64,000 nucleotides of DNA. Origin: Brasenia schreberi. Lineage: Eukaryota; Streptophyta; Magnoliopsida; Nymphaeales; Cabombaceae. The DNA lies in NCBI GenBank assembly GCA_036023115.1, contig JAYKKT010000091.1:33107001-33171000 (forward strand), written 5' to 3'. This document shows positions 37,141 to 48,000 of the stretch, piece after piece; position 1 is the stretch's first letter; each line of letters opens with the position of its first letter. Made by a program: the position numbers and the translations under genes. Under the pieces are notes generated by a model. It was not told where the DNA came from. It saw only the letters and a program-made list of their open reading frames with translations, and searched no databases.

Positions 37141-37844
37141 CTTGTCATTGGCAACGATCAATGTTCTGGCTTTTCCATTTCAACTCACTGCAAACTATAT
37201 CATAGTTATGCAGCAACTGAAAACAGAGAGACTGGTGGCAGTCCCCCCTTGAAGATACAGAAATTAACATAACTTGAGGCATCAGATGACTTGCACAGAG
37301 GCCATATACAACTCATTTTCACACAAAAGGACTCATACATTGCCAAAGCATGATCTACTAGATTTACTCAAGGACAACACAAATATGATCAATTTTCACC
37401 GTTGTTTAGCAGCGTGAATTACAATATGGAAGAATCAAAAGGAACTCCAATCACAAGACAAAATTTTTGACAAAATTTTAAGTCAACTACAATTTCATGA
37501 ACCAATCTTGTGAATGCCATGTGAGAACTCCATTTTGTTGCAGAATTTGGTGGAGAGAACTGGGAATTGTGTCCGTATTAACAGGGTAAGCATCAAAGGC
37601 AATCATGGAAAGAGACGAACACGAATTATACTGAAAAACTGTTCATTATAAAGCCTCCGATCGAAAAATTTATTACGAAAGACTCATATTAACAGAGACA
37701 CTAATATAAACATTCAACAGGAAAATTATCAACAAACGAACCAATAATTTTTCTTGATTTTTTTTTTTTCCGAATTAATTTCCTTAATAACTCCGCACAT
37801 GTAAGAGATCACCCTTGCATTGTCAGCGTAAAATTTCATCAGAT

Positions 37845-40665
37845 TTTATAACATGGATTACAAAAATTATGAGCATTGCTTTGGGGCGTCCTCTCCTAGC
37901 GACGTGCTGCAGAGCCCGAATACAATAATAAGTAAACAAGGGCCACTATATTTTCGCCCGAATGTATTGAATCAATTGCAGAGAGGGTTCCTACATCATG
38001 GACGGGTGTGGGTAAAGAAGTTAGTCCCGCTACATTACCACCCGCATGTAGTGAATAATTTGCAGAGAGGGTTTCCACATTTTGATTATGGACGGATGCA
38101 GGGGTAAGAAAGCTAGTCCTAGATAATAAGATTTGTATTGGTTCTTGGAATATCGGAACATTATCCGGTAAGCTAATGGAAGTGGTAGATACTATGATTC
38201 GGAGAAAGATTCAATTCTATGTTTGCAAGAGACAAAATGGGTTGGAGAAAAAGTAAAGGAGATACATGATTCAGGTTTTAAATTATGGTAGTCAGGTAAA
38301 GAAAAGGCTCGAAACGGAGTTGGTATTATCATAAATAAAGATTTAAAGGATAGTGTAGTAGACATACAACGATATGGTGACCGAATCATGATGCTGAAAT
38401 TAGTGTTAGGAGCAGAGGTTTTGCATATAGTTTGTGCTTACGCACCCCAAGTAGACTAGAAGATAGTATAAAGACAACTTTTTGGGAAGAGTTAGATAAG
38501 GTGATTCAAAAGATTCCACAAAGGGAGATGATTTGTTTAGGAGGAGACTTAAATGGACATGTTGGTAAAGAGGCATTAGGATATCAAGGTATTCATGAAA
38601 ACTTTGGTTTTGGGGATATAAATGAGGAAGGTAGGGAGATTTTAAATTTTGCTATGGCATTTGATCTCTTTATAGTCAATACAATCTTTAAAAAACGAGA
38701 TGAACATTTAATTACTTATAAGAGTGGCTTATCACAAAGCCAAATTGATTACTTTATTTGTACAAAAAAAGATAGAGCGTGTTGTAAAGATTGCAAGGTA
38801 ATTACAGGAGAAAGCTTAACCACCCAACATCGACTTTTAGTTATGGATTTACAAATAAAAAAATGAACAAAGAAGAAAAGAGTGCATCGAGCTATTCAGA
38901 CTAAATGGTGGAACCTCAAAAGCGAGAAAAAAGATATATTTAAACAGAAAGTCCTTCAAGGAGATGTTTGGAATTATGTTGGTACACCCTGTGATATGTG
39001 AAACAATATGGCTATATATATTAGAAAAGTTGCGAAAGATGTGTTAGGTGTATCTAAGGGAGGTGTACCGGCACAAAAAGAAGCTTGGTGGTGGAGTGAA
39101 GTAGTGCAAAATAAAATCAAGGCAAGGAGGGTATGTTACAAATTACATTATGCTAGGCTTATAAGAAATCAAAGAAGGAAGCGAAAAAGGCCGTGAGTGA
39201 AGCAAAAGCTAAAATTTGGGAGGATTTATATAAAAAACTCAACTCAAAAGAGGGCGAAAGAGATATTTTTAGGATAGCTAGGGCTAGAGATAAGAAAACT
39301 AAAGATCTTAATTATGTTAGATGCATCAAGGACGATGATGAAAAAATTCTAGTGGCAAATAATGATATAAGAAATAGATGAAAAAACTATTTTTATAAGC
39401 TTTTTAATGAAAATAAATATGTTATTATTAGCTTAAGAGAGTTAGCCAAATCAGAAAAGTATATAAACCACAATTTCAACCGACGTATTCAAAAGAATGA
39501 AGTCAAAGAGGCTCTTAAACATATGAAGAGTGGTAAATCAGTAAGACCATTCCTATAGAAGTTTGGAAAATACTAGGAGAAATAGGAATCACTTGGCTCA
39601 CAAGACTATTTAATGAAATATGGAAAAACCAAAAGATGCCCTTGGAATGGAGAGCAAGTACACTTATACCCATATATAAAAAAAAGAGAGACATTCAAAA
39701 TTGTGCGAATTATCGAGGTATCAAGTTAACGAGTCATACTATGAAATTGTGGGAAAGAATTATCGAACGTAGGTTAAGACAAGTATCAAGTACAATTGAG
39801 AACCAATTTGGATTCATGCCAGGCATATCTAATGTTGAAGCGATTCACCTTTTGAGACGTCTTATGAAACATTTTAGAGCAAAAAAGAAAGACCTTCACA
39901 TGATATTTATTGATCTAGAAAAAGCTTATAATAGAGTACCGAGAGAGATTCTTTGGAGAACTTTGGAAAAAAGAGGTATCCCATTGACATACATTAACCT
40001 TATAAGAGACATGTATGATGGTGCAAAAACATGTGTGAGGACTTATGAAGGAATGACAGACTTCTTTGAAGTTAATATTGAGTTCCAGCAAGGATCAACT
40101 TTAAGTCCATACTTATTTATAATGGTGATTGATGAATTAACAAAATATATTCAAGATGAAGTACCTTGGTGTATGTTATTTGCAGACCACATTGTATTAG
40201 TGGAGGAGTCTAAGGAAAAAGTTAATAGAAAATTGGAACTATGGAGAAAAACATTAGAAAGCAAAGGCCTCCGACTTAGTAGAACAAAGACAGAATATAT
40301 GGAATGTAAGTTTGATCATTTGGTTACCTCAGAGGACATAGAAATTAAAATTGGTACACATTGCATCCCTCAAAAGAAAAGTTTTAAATACCTAGGGTCA
40401 ATTTTTCAGAGCGATGGAATAATTGATGGAGATGTTATGCATAGAATTAATGTTGGTTGGTTAAAATGGAGAGGAGCATCAGGTATTCTTTGTGATAAAA
40501 AGATACCATTAAAGTTAAAAGGTAAATATTATAGAGCAGCAATTAGGCCTGCCATGTTTTATGGTTCTGAGTGTTGGACAATTAATCATCAACATGTACA
40601 AAAGATGTCTGTGACAGAAATGAAGATGTTGATGAGTGGTCATACAAGAAAAGAAAGTCAAATAT
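37845..40665 (+). mobile_element. RTE-clade LINE, longest copy, 3'-truncated, in intron 2 of the UBC pseudogene
   Basis: The layout is leader with a partial tandem repeat (37853-38115), an APE-type endonuclease (38120-38866), a linker, and a reverse transcriptase (39390-40660). It is antisense to the UBC pseudogene. The 3' end stops in the region after SGHTRKE and lacks the C-terminal part and the TTG tail present in shorter copies elsewhere, so a later deletion is likely. The left end is near 37845. Plant RTE elements (BovB-like) have this endonuclease/reverse transcriptase order and simple-repeat tails. Confidence 0.88.
38120..38866 (+). pseudogene. RTE LINE APE-type endonuclease, broken
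   Basis: CIGSWNIGTLSGK marks the start (about 38130). The open part (38432-38866) has ICLGGDLNGHVG (the D-x-N active-site motif), a SQIDYFICTKKD region and TQHRLLVMDL (the last catalytic His). The first third carries stops. This enzyme would nick target DNA for target-primed reverse transcription. Confidence 0.82.
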
Positions 40666-40667
40666 GA
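39636..40667 (+). pseudogene. RTE LINE reverse transcriptase, long ORF with altered active site
   Basis: A 343-codon open frame with the usual blocks: STLIPIYKKKRDIQNCANYR, ENQFGFMPGISNVEAIHLLR, MIFIDLEKAYNRVPRE (first catalytic Asp in FIDLEKAY), QQGSTLSPYLF, then WCMLFADHIVLVEE. The last block should read FADD; here the second Asp is His, which should abolish activity. Thumb-region blocks follow ([44 protein letters not shown]). The N-terminal part lies upstream in another frame. Confidence 0.9.
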
Positions 40668-41226
40668 ACTCCTTTTCAAAAAGGAAATAACAGATGATCT
40701 GATGATCTAACCGGAACTACAACACAAACTTATGTTTTCTTGGTAAGAAACCCGAGAAGCACTCCTATTGTAGAAAGAGAAATAAACTAAGAAATATTGC
40801 ATTTTCACGAAGAAAGTCCTTACTCCAAACATATCAAAGTCAAATATTTCAGCAAAAGATAAAAGGTTTGATGAATATGGTGAGGGATCAGTGCAACAAA
40901 TCCACAAACTTAAGCAAGAGCTGACAGGAGTTCAAAAAGACTCATCTAAAATTACCCCCCAAAAATTCAAGGAACAAAAAAAGATTATCTAAAGGGTGGT
41001 AAACACTCACTCTCCTTTGGGCCATGGAAATCTACATAAAACTCTTGCATGATATCATTGATCATCTCCACTTTGTAATCACTCATCATTGTCGGAGAAA
41101 CCCAAGAAAATAGATATAAAGAAAAGCCCCGAATAAAAAGAAAAAGAAAAAGAGAGAAAATCATAAAAATCGAGAGATGGGTACAATTTCATCAGGTCCA
41201 TCTCTCGGCGTTTGCTTGGAGGACAT

Positions 41227-42881
41227 GGTTGGTCTTCCAAATTGCCCTCTAAGAAACAAAAACACCACAGAAGATAACAGAAAGGCCCAGAACCAGAAAA
41301 GCGACGACAAAAGGAGTGAACGAGCTAAAGCTAAAACTTTGGTCAGATTCCCACAACGAACAAGAAAGGAAAAAAAACGAAGGCCTACGGGAAAAAGTCA
41401 GGTGATAACGTGCCTTTTATCCGCTTACGCTTGCATTTGTTTAATAGTTCTTTGAGGTTTACCAAGATTCTGTAAACCTTTCTTTTTTACTGTGCTGCTT
41501 CCTTATTTTTGCTCTTTCAAATATAACAACTTTTACTTTAACTTTGCAATTTACATAACTAAGAACAGCTCTTGTTGTTAGTAATTTGATGTTTCTTTAG
41601 TATTAATTTTGTTAACAGAGTTTAACAGTTGATGGAGTCGTTACAACGGGGTTGAATAGTTCAAACAAGACCTCATGATACACAAACTCTCCATACTGGG
41701 CATACACTCGCAAGAAATAATAAGGCGGTCGAAAAGAAATTTTAGCTTTAAAACTCAGAAGAGCTATCCTTAGATCTCGCCTCTTTTGAGTAAACCTGGA
41801 TTGGCAGTTCAAATCGCCAATTAATGTGAACCGCCCTTGGCAACGGGGTTGGGTTTTCACTTCACCCGTCCCCGTCCCAAGAATCCTCCTTCTCTACCCC
41901 CCGTCTTGTCCCGCGGGTTTTAGAGATCAAATCTGTACACGTTCCTCACCTTTTTGTTACAATTCGGTCCTGTTCCACTTCAACCTATAAATATTTTTTA
42001 AGAAAAATATTTAATATTTTATATAAAATATAAAATTGGTTTATGATCTTTTATAATATTAAACTAAGTTATTAAGTCGGGTTGTCAGACGTGAAAACTT
42101 GCTTCATACTCGACGGGTCGTAATGTGTACCCAGAAAACACATCCAAATTACCATCCCTACCCTCCTCTACTCTTTTGGATCTGGTTCGACAACAAATTT
42201 TGAGTCTGATTTGGTGTCTAGCTTAATTTTATTTGAAAAGATATGCATTAAAGATGAGGCTTTAGAATTTGGCACCATTGGTTCTTGGTTTCAACGTCGA
42301 TTTTCCTTCTGGTTCCAAACCCGGTTTTGAAGAAACCTACCCTAAATGAGGAGGTATCTTGTTCGGTTTTGGCTTTGGGTGTGGTTCATTCGCTTTTGAT
42401 TCTAGCAGATTCAGAAGATAGTTGGGTCTGTTTTAAACTTTTAGATCGGATTCAAACAATCCACCTCACGGCTTCGAGTGTCGTTCTCAACCCTAGTATA
42501 CTTCCAAAATGCAACAAAAATTGCCTTCCAGACATTACCTCAATGGCAGGGTGCTCTAGCATTGTTGTTGTTGCTGGTGGAAAGTTCCTACAGGATGCAT
42601 GTGTAGGTGTCACCCTCAACATTAGCGTTCTAGTGTTATTGGTGGTGGTGGTGGGGAGTATGACTCCTACATGATCCATGTATGGGTGTGTGCATGTTAG
42701 GCTTCGGTGTCTTCTCGTAACCCCAAAAGAATGCAACAAAATCAATAAGAACAAACAAGTCCTTGGCTTTAGGCGGAATATCATACATTATAACAACCAT
42801 GTAGCAAATGTTTCATAAGAAATCATCTAAAAAGCTTCTCACGAACCTGATCTCTTTCCTTAATCAAAATATAGCAGTGCA
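41227..42881. other. Upstream region of the UBC pseudogene, no gene recognised
   Basis: The 5' flank of the UBC locus (minus strand). Near the start codon it is rich in T and C on the minus strand, as expected of a leader. A 129-codon open frame at 42285-42674 (+), overlapped by one of 110 codons on the other strand, shows no recognisable family. I see no transposon ends here. Confidence 0.4.
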
Positions 42882-43049
42882 CATATTTTGAACGAAGAAC
42901 ATTTTGAAGAAAACATTTTGTAAATGATCTTGAGTTTTTTTTTGTAACTCAAGATCATTTACAAAATGTTTTCTTTAAAATGTTCTTCGTTCAAAATATG
43001 TATGGGAAGAGGCTTAGTTGTTGTTTTTGTTATTGTTGTATCTTGAGTT
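42882..43049. mobile_element. Fold-back LINE insertion: 55-bp inverted repeat plus RTE tail
   Basis: Left arm 42882-42936 and right arm 42946-43000 are inverted copies differing at one base, separated by TTTTTTTGT. The right arm is joined at 43001 to the RTE 3' tail (TATGGGAAGAGGCTTAG then TTG-like repeats to about 43039). ATCTTGAGTT stands at 42927-42936 and again at 43040-43049, so the inserted unit is 42937-43039. Confidence 0.8.
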
Positions 43050-43197
43050 ACAAAAGAACTGCCTTTCCCTTTGATTGGGCCTTCTCCTTTTGAAAACTTG
43101 TCATACCATGAGTTTTACATAAGAGTACTAATGAACTAACTTCCCGAGGATTTCTGCCCCATTAGGATGAACAAAAAAAATGATGTCTTTATCTTTG

Positions 43198-45289
43198 GGG
43201 TTACCATTTGCACACTCCTTTTATTATACACACCCTAATTTTTGTAAATACTCAAAATATCCCTAAACAAATTTCTCTCTCCTCTCCACAACAAAATTCG
43301 GTGGCTCTTTTTTTCCTCCGGTGATTATGATTATTTTCAACCAATCATCATCGATAAGTCACTTATGAACCTAGTTGGAATCAAACAAACCAAGAAACAA
43401 TAAAAATAGAAAAAGAAAATCAAAGAGATGATCGATCCACCCCATATTATTGAGTTTTCCAGATTTTGGAAGGTTGATTTTTACTAAGATCATTGTATTT
43501 TAGTTGTTTTACTTGAAATCTTTTGATTTTTAAAACTTTTGAAGAAGAATTTTGTTTTTTTAGTGAAACCAGAGTTCTCGTCAGAATCGCAGATAGAAAC
43601 GCAGCTCAGCTGCATTCCTCCTTAAGTAGAGATGCAACCCAACCACGTCTCCATACTTAAGGGAGACGCAGTTTCGCTCCATCACCTTCCTTATTTGCCC
43701 GATATTTATTATTTATATTTTTATTACAGAATGACAAACAACTCTAATGAAAGTATTTATGATGAAAGCGATTCAAAGAAGACATTGACTGAGTGCAATA
43801 CTTATCATACAATGACGGAGGATTGTGATAGTAATTTTGTTGCACTGGATGTTGTATTTGGTGATTGGTTGACTGAAGAAGTAGATGATGAATTTGTTAA
43901 TTGCGAGAGTGATGGGATAGACTATTCATTTGTGTTTGTATTTGTAACTGATGATATGTTTAGGGATCATAATGAACTTATTAACTATGTAAGACTAGTT
44001 GAAAGGAAGCATAACATTGTTACAATTATTATTCATTCGAAGAGCAAATGTGTAATAAGCAAGGTTTGACTTGGTTGTGAAAGGAGTGACAAGTATAGGC
44101 AAAATAAATATATTGATGTTGAAAGTACTTGGTGGACAAGCACTAAGAAGGTTGGTTGCTCATTCTTATTAAGAGGAGATGGTGGAGTGAATGGATATTA
44201 GAAGTTGCATGTAGTAAATGAGACACATAACTATCTTTTATGATTATATCTCGAGAGACATGTTTTTATAAGAAAATTGAGTAACTCTAAGTATATAATA
44301 ACAAAAGACCTCAAATAAAACCATTACAAACTAAAATATATTATCACGCATTTGAAGCAGGTTGATATGAACAATGAGAGTACAACAAGACATATTTATA
44401 ATGCAATGATGAAAATCATGAAGGAAGAACGTGGTTCTTAAAGTTTCTTGCAACAACTACTACATAATCTAAACATTAACCATTATCATAAATGATATCA
44501 TAAAGTTCTTGACATGAATACTATCAATGATATTGTATTTGCCCATCATCATTCTATACACCTACTTCATACCTTTTCATCAATATTAAAATTTGACAAC
44601 ACATATAAGACAAACATGTAAATTCTTACTATTTTAGCATAACGTTTATCCTATATTATTGTCATTAATGTTTATATATTTTAATATTTTATATGTATAA
44701 GATATCCTTCCTTGACGTTATTAGGTTCACATCAACCTATAACTACTTCTTCGTAACCTTTATTTTTATGAGTGTAGAAAAGGAAGAGAATTATGTTTGT
44801 GTGTTTAGGTGTGCGAGAGAGCTATGTACTCCAAACAAAATCCCATGTGTTATCTGCAGTGATCTTGCTTTGATTAATGTCATTTAAATAAATTTTCATA
44901 TACAAAACACTTCTTGTGGACGACATATAGCAAAAAACATTTTGACTTTTATTGTAAAGTTAACAAGGACAAAAGAGATGACGAGTGTATTTTCTTTTTG
45001 TTTTCGGTTCTTCTAAAATTGATTGTTTCAATGAAGTTCAATCTATTTTTTGTAGAAACCATTGTATATCTCCTACTACATGATTAAAATGAAGTGGGAA
45101 GCGAAGTATAATCGAAGGAACGGTTGAAAATGGGAGTTGTAAGTTGGTTCATGTAAGAGGAGAGAGATTATCCCGTTTTCTGCTGAAAGGGTATTTTTTA
45201 TAATTATTAAAAATGTCTAGGGGTATTTTGGAAAAAGTGAGAAATTTGGGGTGTGTATATAGTAAAATGGGTGTGCGCATATCAATCTT
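43198..45289 (+). mobile_element. Mutator-like element A with terminal inverted repeats
   Basis: 2092 bp flanked by TTATCTTTG (43189-43197) and GTATCTTTG (45290-45298), a 9-bp duplication typical of Mutator. The first about 75 bp and the reversed last about 75 bp align imperfectly (TTGCACACTCC... versus GCGCACACCC..., then TACACACCC in both and AATATCCCTAAAC versus AATACCCCTAGAC). Inside are a palindrome-bearing leader (43612-43667) and a FAR1/MULE-type transposase that stops after DLALINVI, so the C-terminal half is missing. Confidence 0.85.
43731..44887 (+). pseudogene. FAR1/MULE-type transposase, truncated and broken
   Basis: From MTNNSNESIYDESDSKK the frame runs through an acidic N-terminus to an FAR1-like zinc-binding region: DDMFRDHNELINYVRLVE, then after a stop LGCERSDKYRQNKYIDVEST, KKVGCSFLLRGD and LHVVNETHNYLL. 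Further on come TTRHIYNAMMKIMKEERGS, HHHSIHLLHTFSS and, in another frame (44693-44887), FVTFIFMSVEKEENYVCVFR and CSDLALINVI. The last corresponds to the DRDLALMNAI catalytic block of MULE transposases. Several stops; a possible intron ends just before the ATG (TATTACAG). Confidence 0.8.
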
Positions 45290-45394
45290 GTATCTTTGTG
45301 CTTTTGTAATGTTAGAGTTGTTTGAAGTCGATTGAAGATTTTTAACAAGATTCTCATAAAGTTTGGATTTCTTTTTTGTCATGGAATGAGTAAC

Positions 45395-45395
<1 letters not shown>

Positions 45396-45463
<68 letters not shown>
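45396..45463. repeat. (TA)n(TG)n microsatellite
   Basis: A run of about 16 TA units followed by about 15 TG units, between Mutator-like element A and the next element. Length is likely variable. Confidence 0.9.
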
Positions 45464-45465
<2 letters not shown>

Positions 45466-45559
45466 TGTTTATTTGAAGTTATGAAATGCATAAATTTATT
45501 TTGCATTAGTGAACAATTAAATAAAATGAAACCTTACATGATAGTAATTCATGATTTAT

Positions 45560-48000
45560 ATACACATACACTTTTTTTACTGTGCACACTTTATTTTTTG
45601 CATTTCCTAAAATACCTTTAGTAATTTTTGATAATTACAAGGGTATCCTTTTCAAATCAACCAACTCTCCTCTTGCTTGAATTGTCATATGTTGTGCCTT
45701 TCGCCTGTTTTCCATTCATTTTTCTCTTCTCGACATATATCAATCACTCATTACTCAATCTACAATCAGTAAAGGAAAATATTGAAATCTATAAAAAAAA
45801 GGAAGAAGAAGCACAAATAGGAAGAAAGAAGAAGAGAAAAAAAGAAAAAAAGAAAAAGTTGAACTAAGAGGCCGATTTGAAGGGGATTCATTAATTTGCC
45901 GAGATATACTCTTCATTTTGTTTTGGTTGTGTTCTTTTGAGTGTTTTTGTCTAGATTCTTGCCAAAAACCCATCGGTTTTTCTATTTTGAGACACGCTTC
46001 AGGCTCGTCTCCTCTACATGGGAGACATACTTGGGGCACGGCTTGGGCCATGTCTCCTACGTAGAGAGACATATGCCCCATGAATGTTTCTCTTATTTTG
46101 ATTTGATTAACTCATTTTATGTCTTTCCTATGCAGATATGACTGGAGTAGAAGGACATAATGTCACTCTTTTATCAAGAAAATACACCGCATCATATAAA
46201 GGACAACCTCACACATGACAATGAGGAGGATAAGACATTTTGGAAGAAATGAATGTTGTTGAAGCTAAGCTTGTACATTATAAGGTAGATATATCAACCT
46301 TAAAATTGAAATTAATATTGAAGAGAGTGAGGATGTGGGATTCTCTAATATGTCGGGATTACTCTCTAGTTTTGAAAATCACATTGCTTATAAGATTTGA
46401 CAGGAACAAGAAATTTCTAACTTTAGTGAAATTGTACATTCAATATCAATACTCATCATTCCAACTGAGTATATAAATGTAAATATGTAGACAATACAAA
46501 AGTTGTAACAACTCATACAAACTATTCTATTGGTAGAGAGCATGGCCAACGAATAAGACAAATGTGATGCCCAGTAATTGAATTGAGATTGTAAATAGGA
46601 GTAAGTTGATTGGCCATACGAGTTTGCTATATAAAATTATAAATCATGCATTATTGACTATTTTATCGAGCATTGACAATCAAGACAAACAACTTTGACA
46701 CGCTATGGAGTGACATGACTATCACACTTCACAATACCTACGAGATATTTAGTGTTCCAATAGAGGAATAACGTATTGCCTTGGCATAAGAGATGATGAG
46801 TAGAAACAGGAAAGCCATTTTGAGTGATATGTTGGGATGAGCATTGATAAAGTAGTGCTAAAGATTAAGCTCAAGGTCATCAAGTTTGAGGTGTTTCGAA
46901 CTAATTTTTCAAGGAAATCTAATAATTAAAAAACTTTATTATATTTGTTGTATCACCTAGGTTATATATTATATCAGAATAAGTTTAGAGATAAAGTGTC
47001 AATAAAGATCATGCATCGATTGACACATGATGTTTAGAGGGTTGATAGTGCTGCTTGCAGTGCAATAACATTAACCTACTTGTACATGCAGCTAAGATAG
47101 ACATCTTAGATAGAGCCACAACAAATTAGTGGACATACTTCTTTGCTATCGGTAATATATTGTTGTTTACTACAATATCTTCTATATAGTCATTTTTTTA
47201 TAATTTAACAAAGAAGTAATCTTAAAATATTTTACAACTTTCTCATCATTCGGTAATAACTTTCTCAAAGTATCTTCCTTAAGACATCTTAGACAGAACT
47301 ACAACATTAGCCTACTTGTTTTAATTGTAGGCATGCTTTATAAGTATTTCCCAGCTTTCAAGCTTAACATGCGACTAGAATGGCTACATGGAGAACCACG
47401 AGCAAGTTGATGAATGAAAAATATTTGCTACAAGCAATCTCATATTGATCAGCTTACTAAGTATCATAAAAATTAGATTTGATTATGACAAAATTGATAT
47501 TTTTTGAAACTGTAATTATATTCTTTATTTTAAAATTAAATACAACCTTTGATGTTATATATTCTTATCTTTTATTTCATGTAATGTAGATTTATTGACA
47601 ACCACGTAGTTCTGTAAAATACTCAAATTGTAATATATATTAATTGTCTAAATACCATGGATGTATTCATTGTATAGATATTGTGGAACTGTATATGCTA
47701 CATCATGTAGTTCAATCGTCGTCAAGTAATTCAAATACTAAAATTTCTCATAATTACTTTTTTATATCAGCATCTTACAATAGTACGTGATAAATTAGAA
47801 CCAACATTAATACACTCAAAGCATGTACCATAGTCATTATCGGGTGACACTATATTGTTGGAGATATTAGAAACATACAAACAATGCTACCAACAAGCAC
47901 ACTTATCGATCATGTACGAAGATGATAGTGAGGATGCATGACATTTTAGGATGAGGCTTATATTTGGGATTTTTTTGTATTATTCAGTACATGTATATGT
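45560..48000 (+). mobile_element. Mutator-like terminus and leader carrying a PMD-type reading frame
   Basis: 45573-45650 (TGTGCACACTTTATTTTTTG, then TCCTAAAATACC) aligns with the left end of element A. A purine-rich stretch and a leader with two GTCTCC palindromes (46007-46026 and 46052-46070) follow at the same spacing as in A. Instead of a transposase, the next region encodes broken plant mobile domain pieces. I did not find a right-hand terminus, so the right limit is only where similarity ends. The left terminus could alternatively belong to element B. Confidence 0.6.
46640..47420 (+). pseudogene. Plant mobile domain (PMD, MAIN/MAIL1-like) pseudogene
   Basis: Three blocks fit the PMD family in order. 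SDMTITLHNTYEIFSVPIEE (about 46708-46770) matches the early block (MTVTLQDV-, -LGLPVDGE). YLLYHLGYILYQNKFRDKVS and, after a stop, CSAITLTYLYMQL with QQISGH (about 46940-47145) match the middle block. After the acceptor TTAATTGTAG, MLYKYFPAFKLNMRLEWLHG (about 47333-47392) matches the (W)IYEYFP block. Stops interrupt all of them. PMD proteins occur as host genes (gene silencing, meristem maintenance) and inside transposons; the context here favours a transposon cargo. Confidence 0.65.

Larger units (their letters stand above)
29578..41226 (-). pseudogene. Unprocessed pseudogene of a UBC4/5/6-type ubiquitin-conjugating enzyme (E2)
   Basis: Six exons are recognisable: 41226-41185 ([10 protein letters not shown]), 41089-41011 ([12 protein letters not shown] to GPKE), 37140-37027 ([20 protein letters not shown] to HPNVDE), 36893-36841 (SGSVCVDVINQTWSPIF, with the catalytic Cys), 36714-36586 ([19 protein letters not shown] to RVK) and 29697-29578 (acidic tail DEYASSDEAVVGQVDP). 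The family (Arabidopsis UBC4-6, yeast Ubc8, animal UBE2H) attaches ubiquitin to targets via that Cys. Damage: a 2-bp deletion in exon 1, no AG before exon 2, a one-base phase clash at exon 3, a +1 shift in exon 6 giving a stop at 29656-29654, and a lost normal stop. Exons 3-5 are otherwise clean, so decay may be recent. A shorter protein from ATG 41089 with an alternative donor at 41006 cannot be excluded. Confidence 0.88.

Noticed and set aside
37961..38115. Tandem repeat considered as a CRISPR-like or independent satellite
   Set aside because: It is the partly duplicated leader of the RTE LINE, also present in the copy at 22.5-22.7 kb.
42285..42674. 129-codon ORF with valine-rich end (and an overlapping antisense ORF of 110 codons)
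   Set aside because: Overlapping open frames on both strands without family resemblance; the valine run comes from a GGTGGT-type simple repeat.
45396..45463. TA/TG run as an origin or regulatory element
   Set aside because: An ordinary dinucleotide microsatellite, common in plant intergenic DNA.
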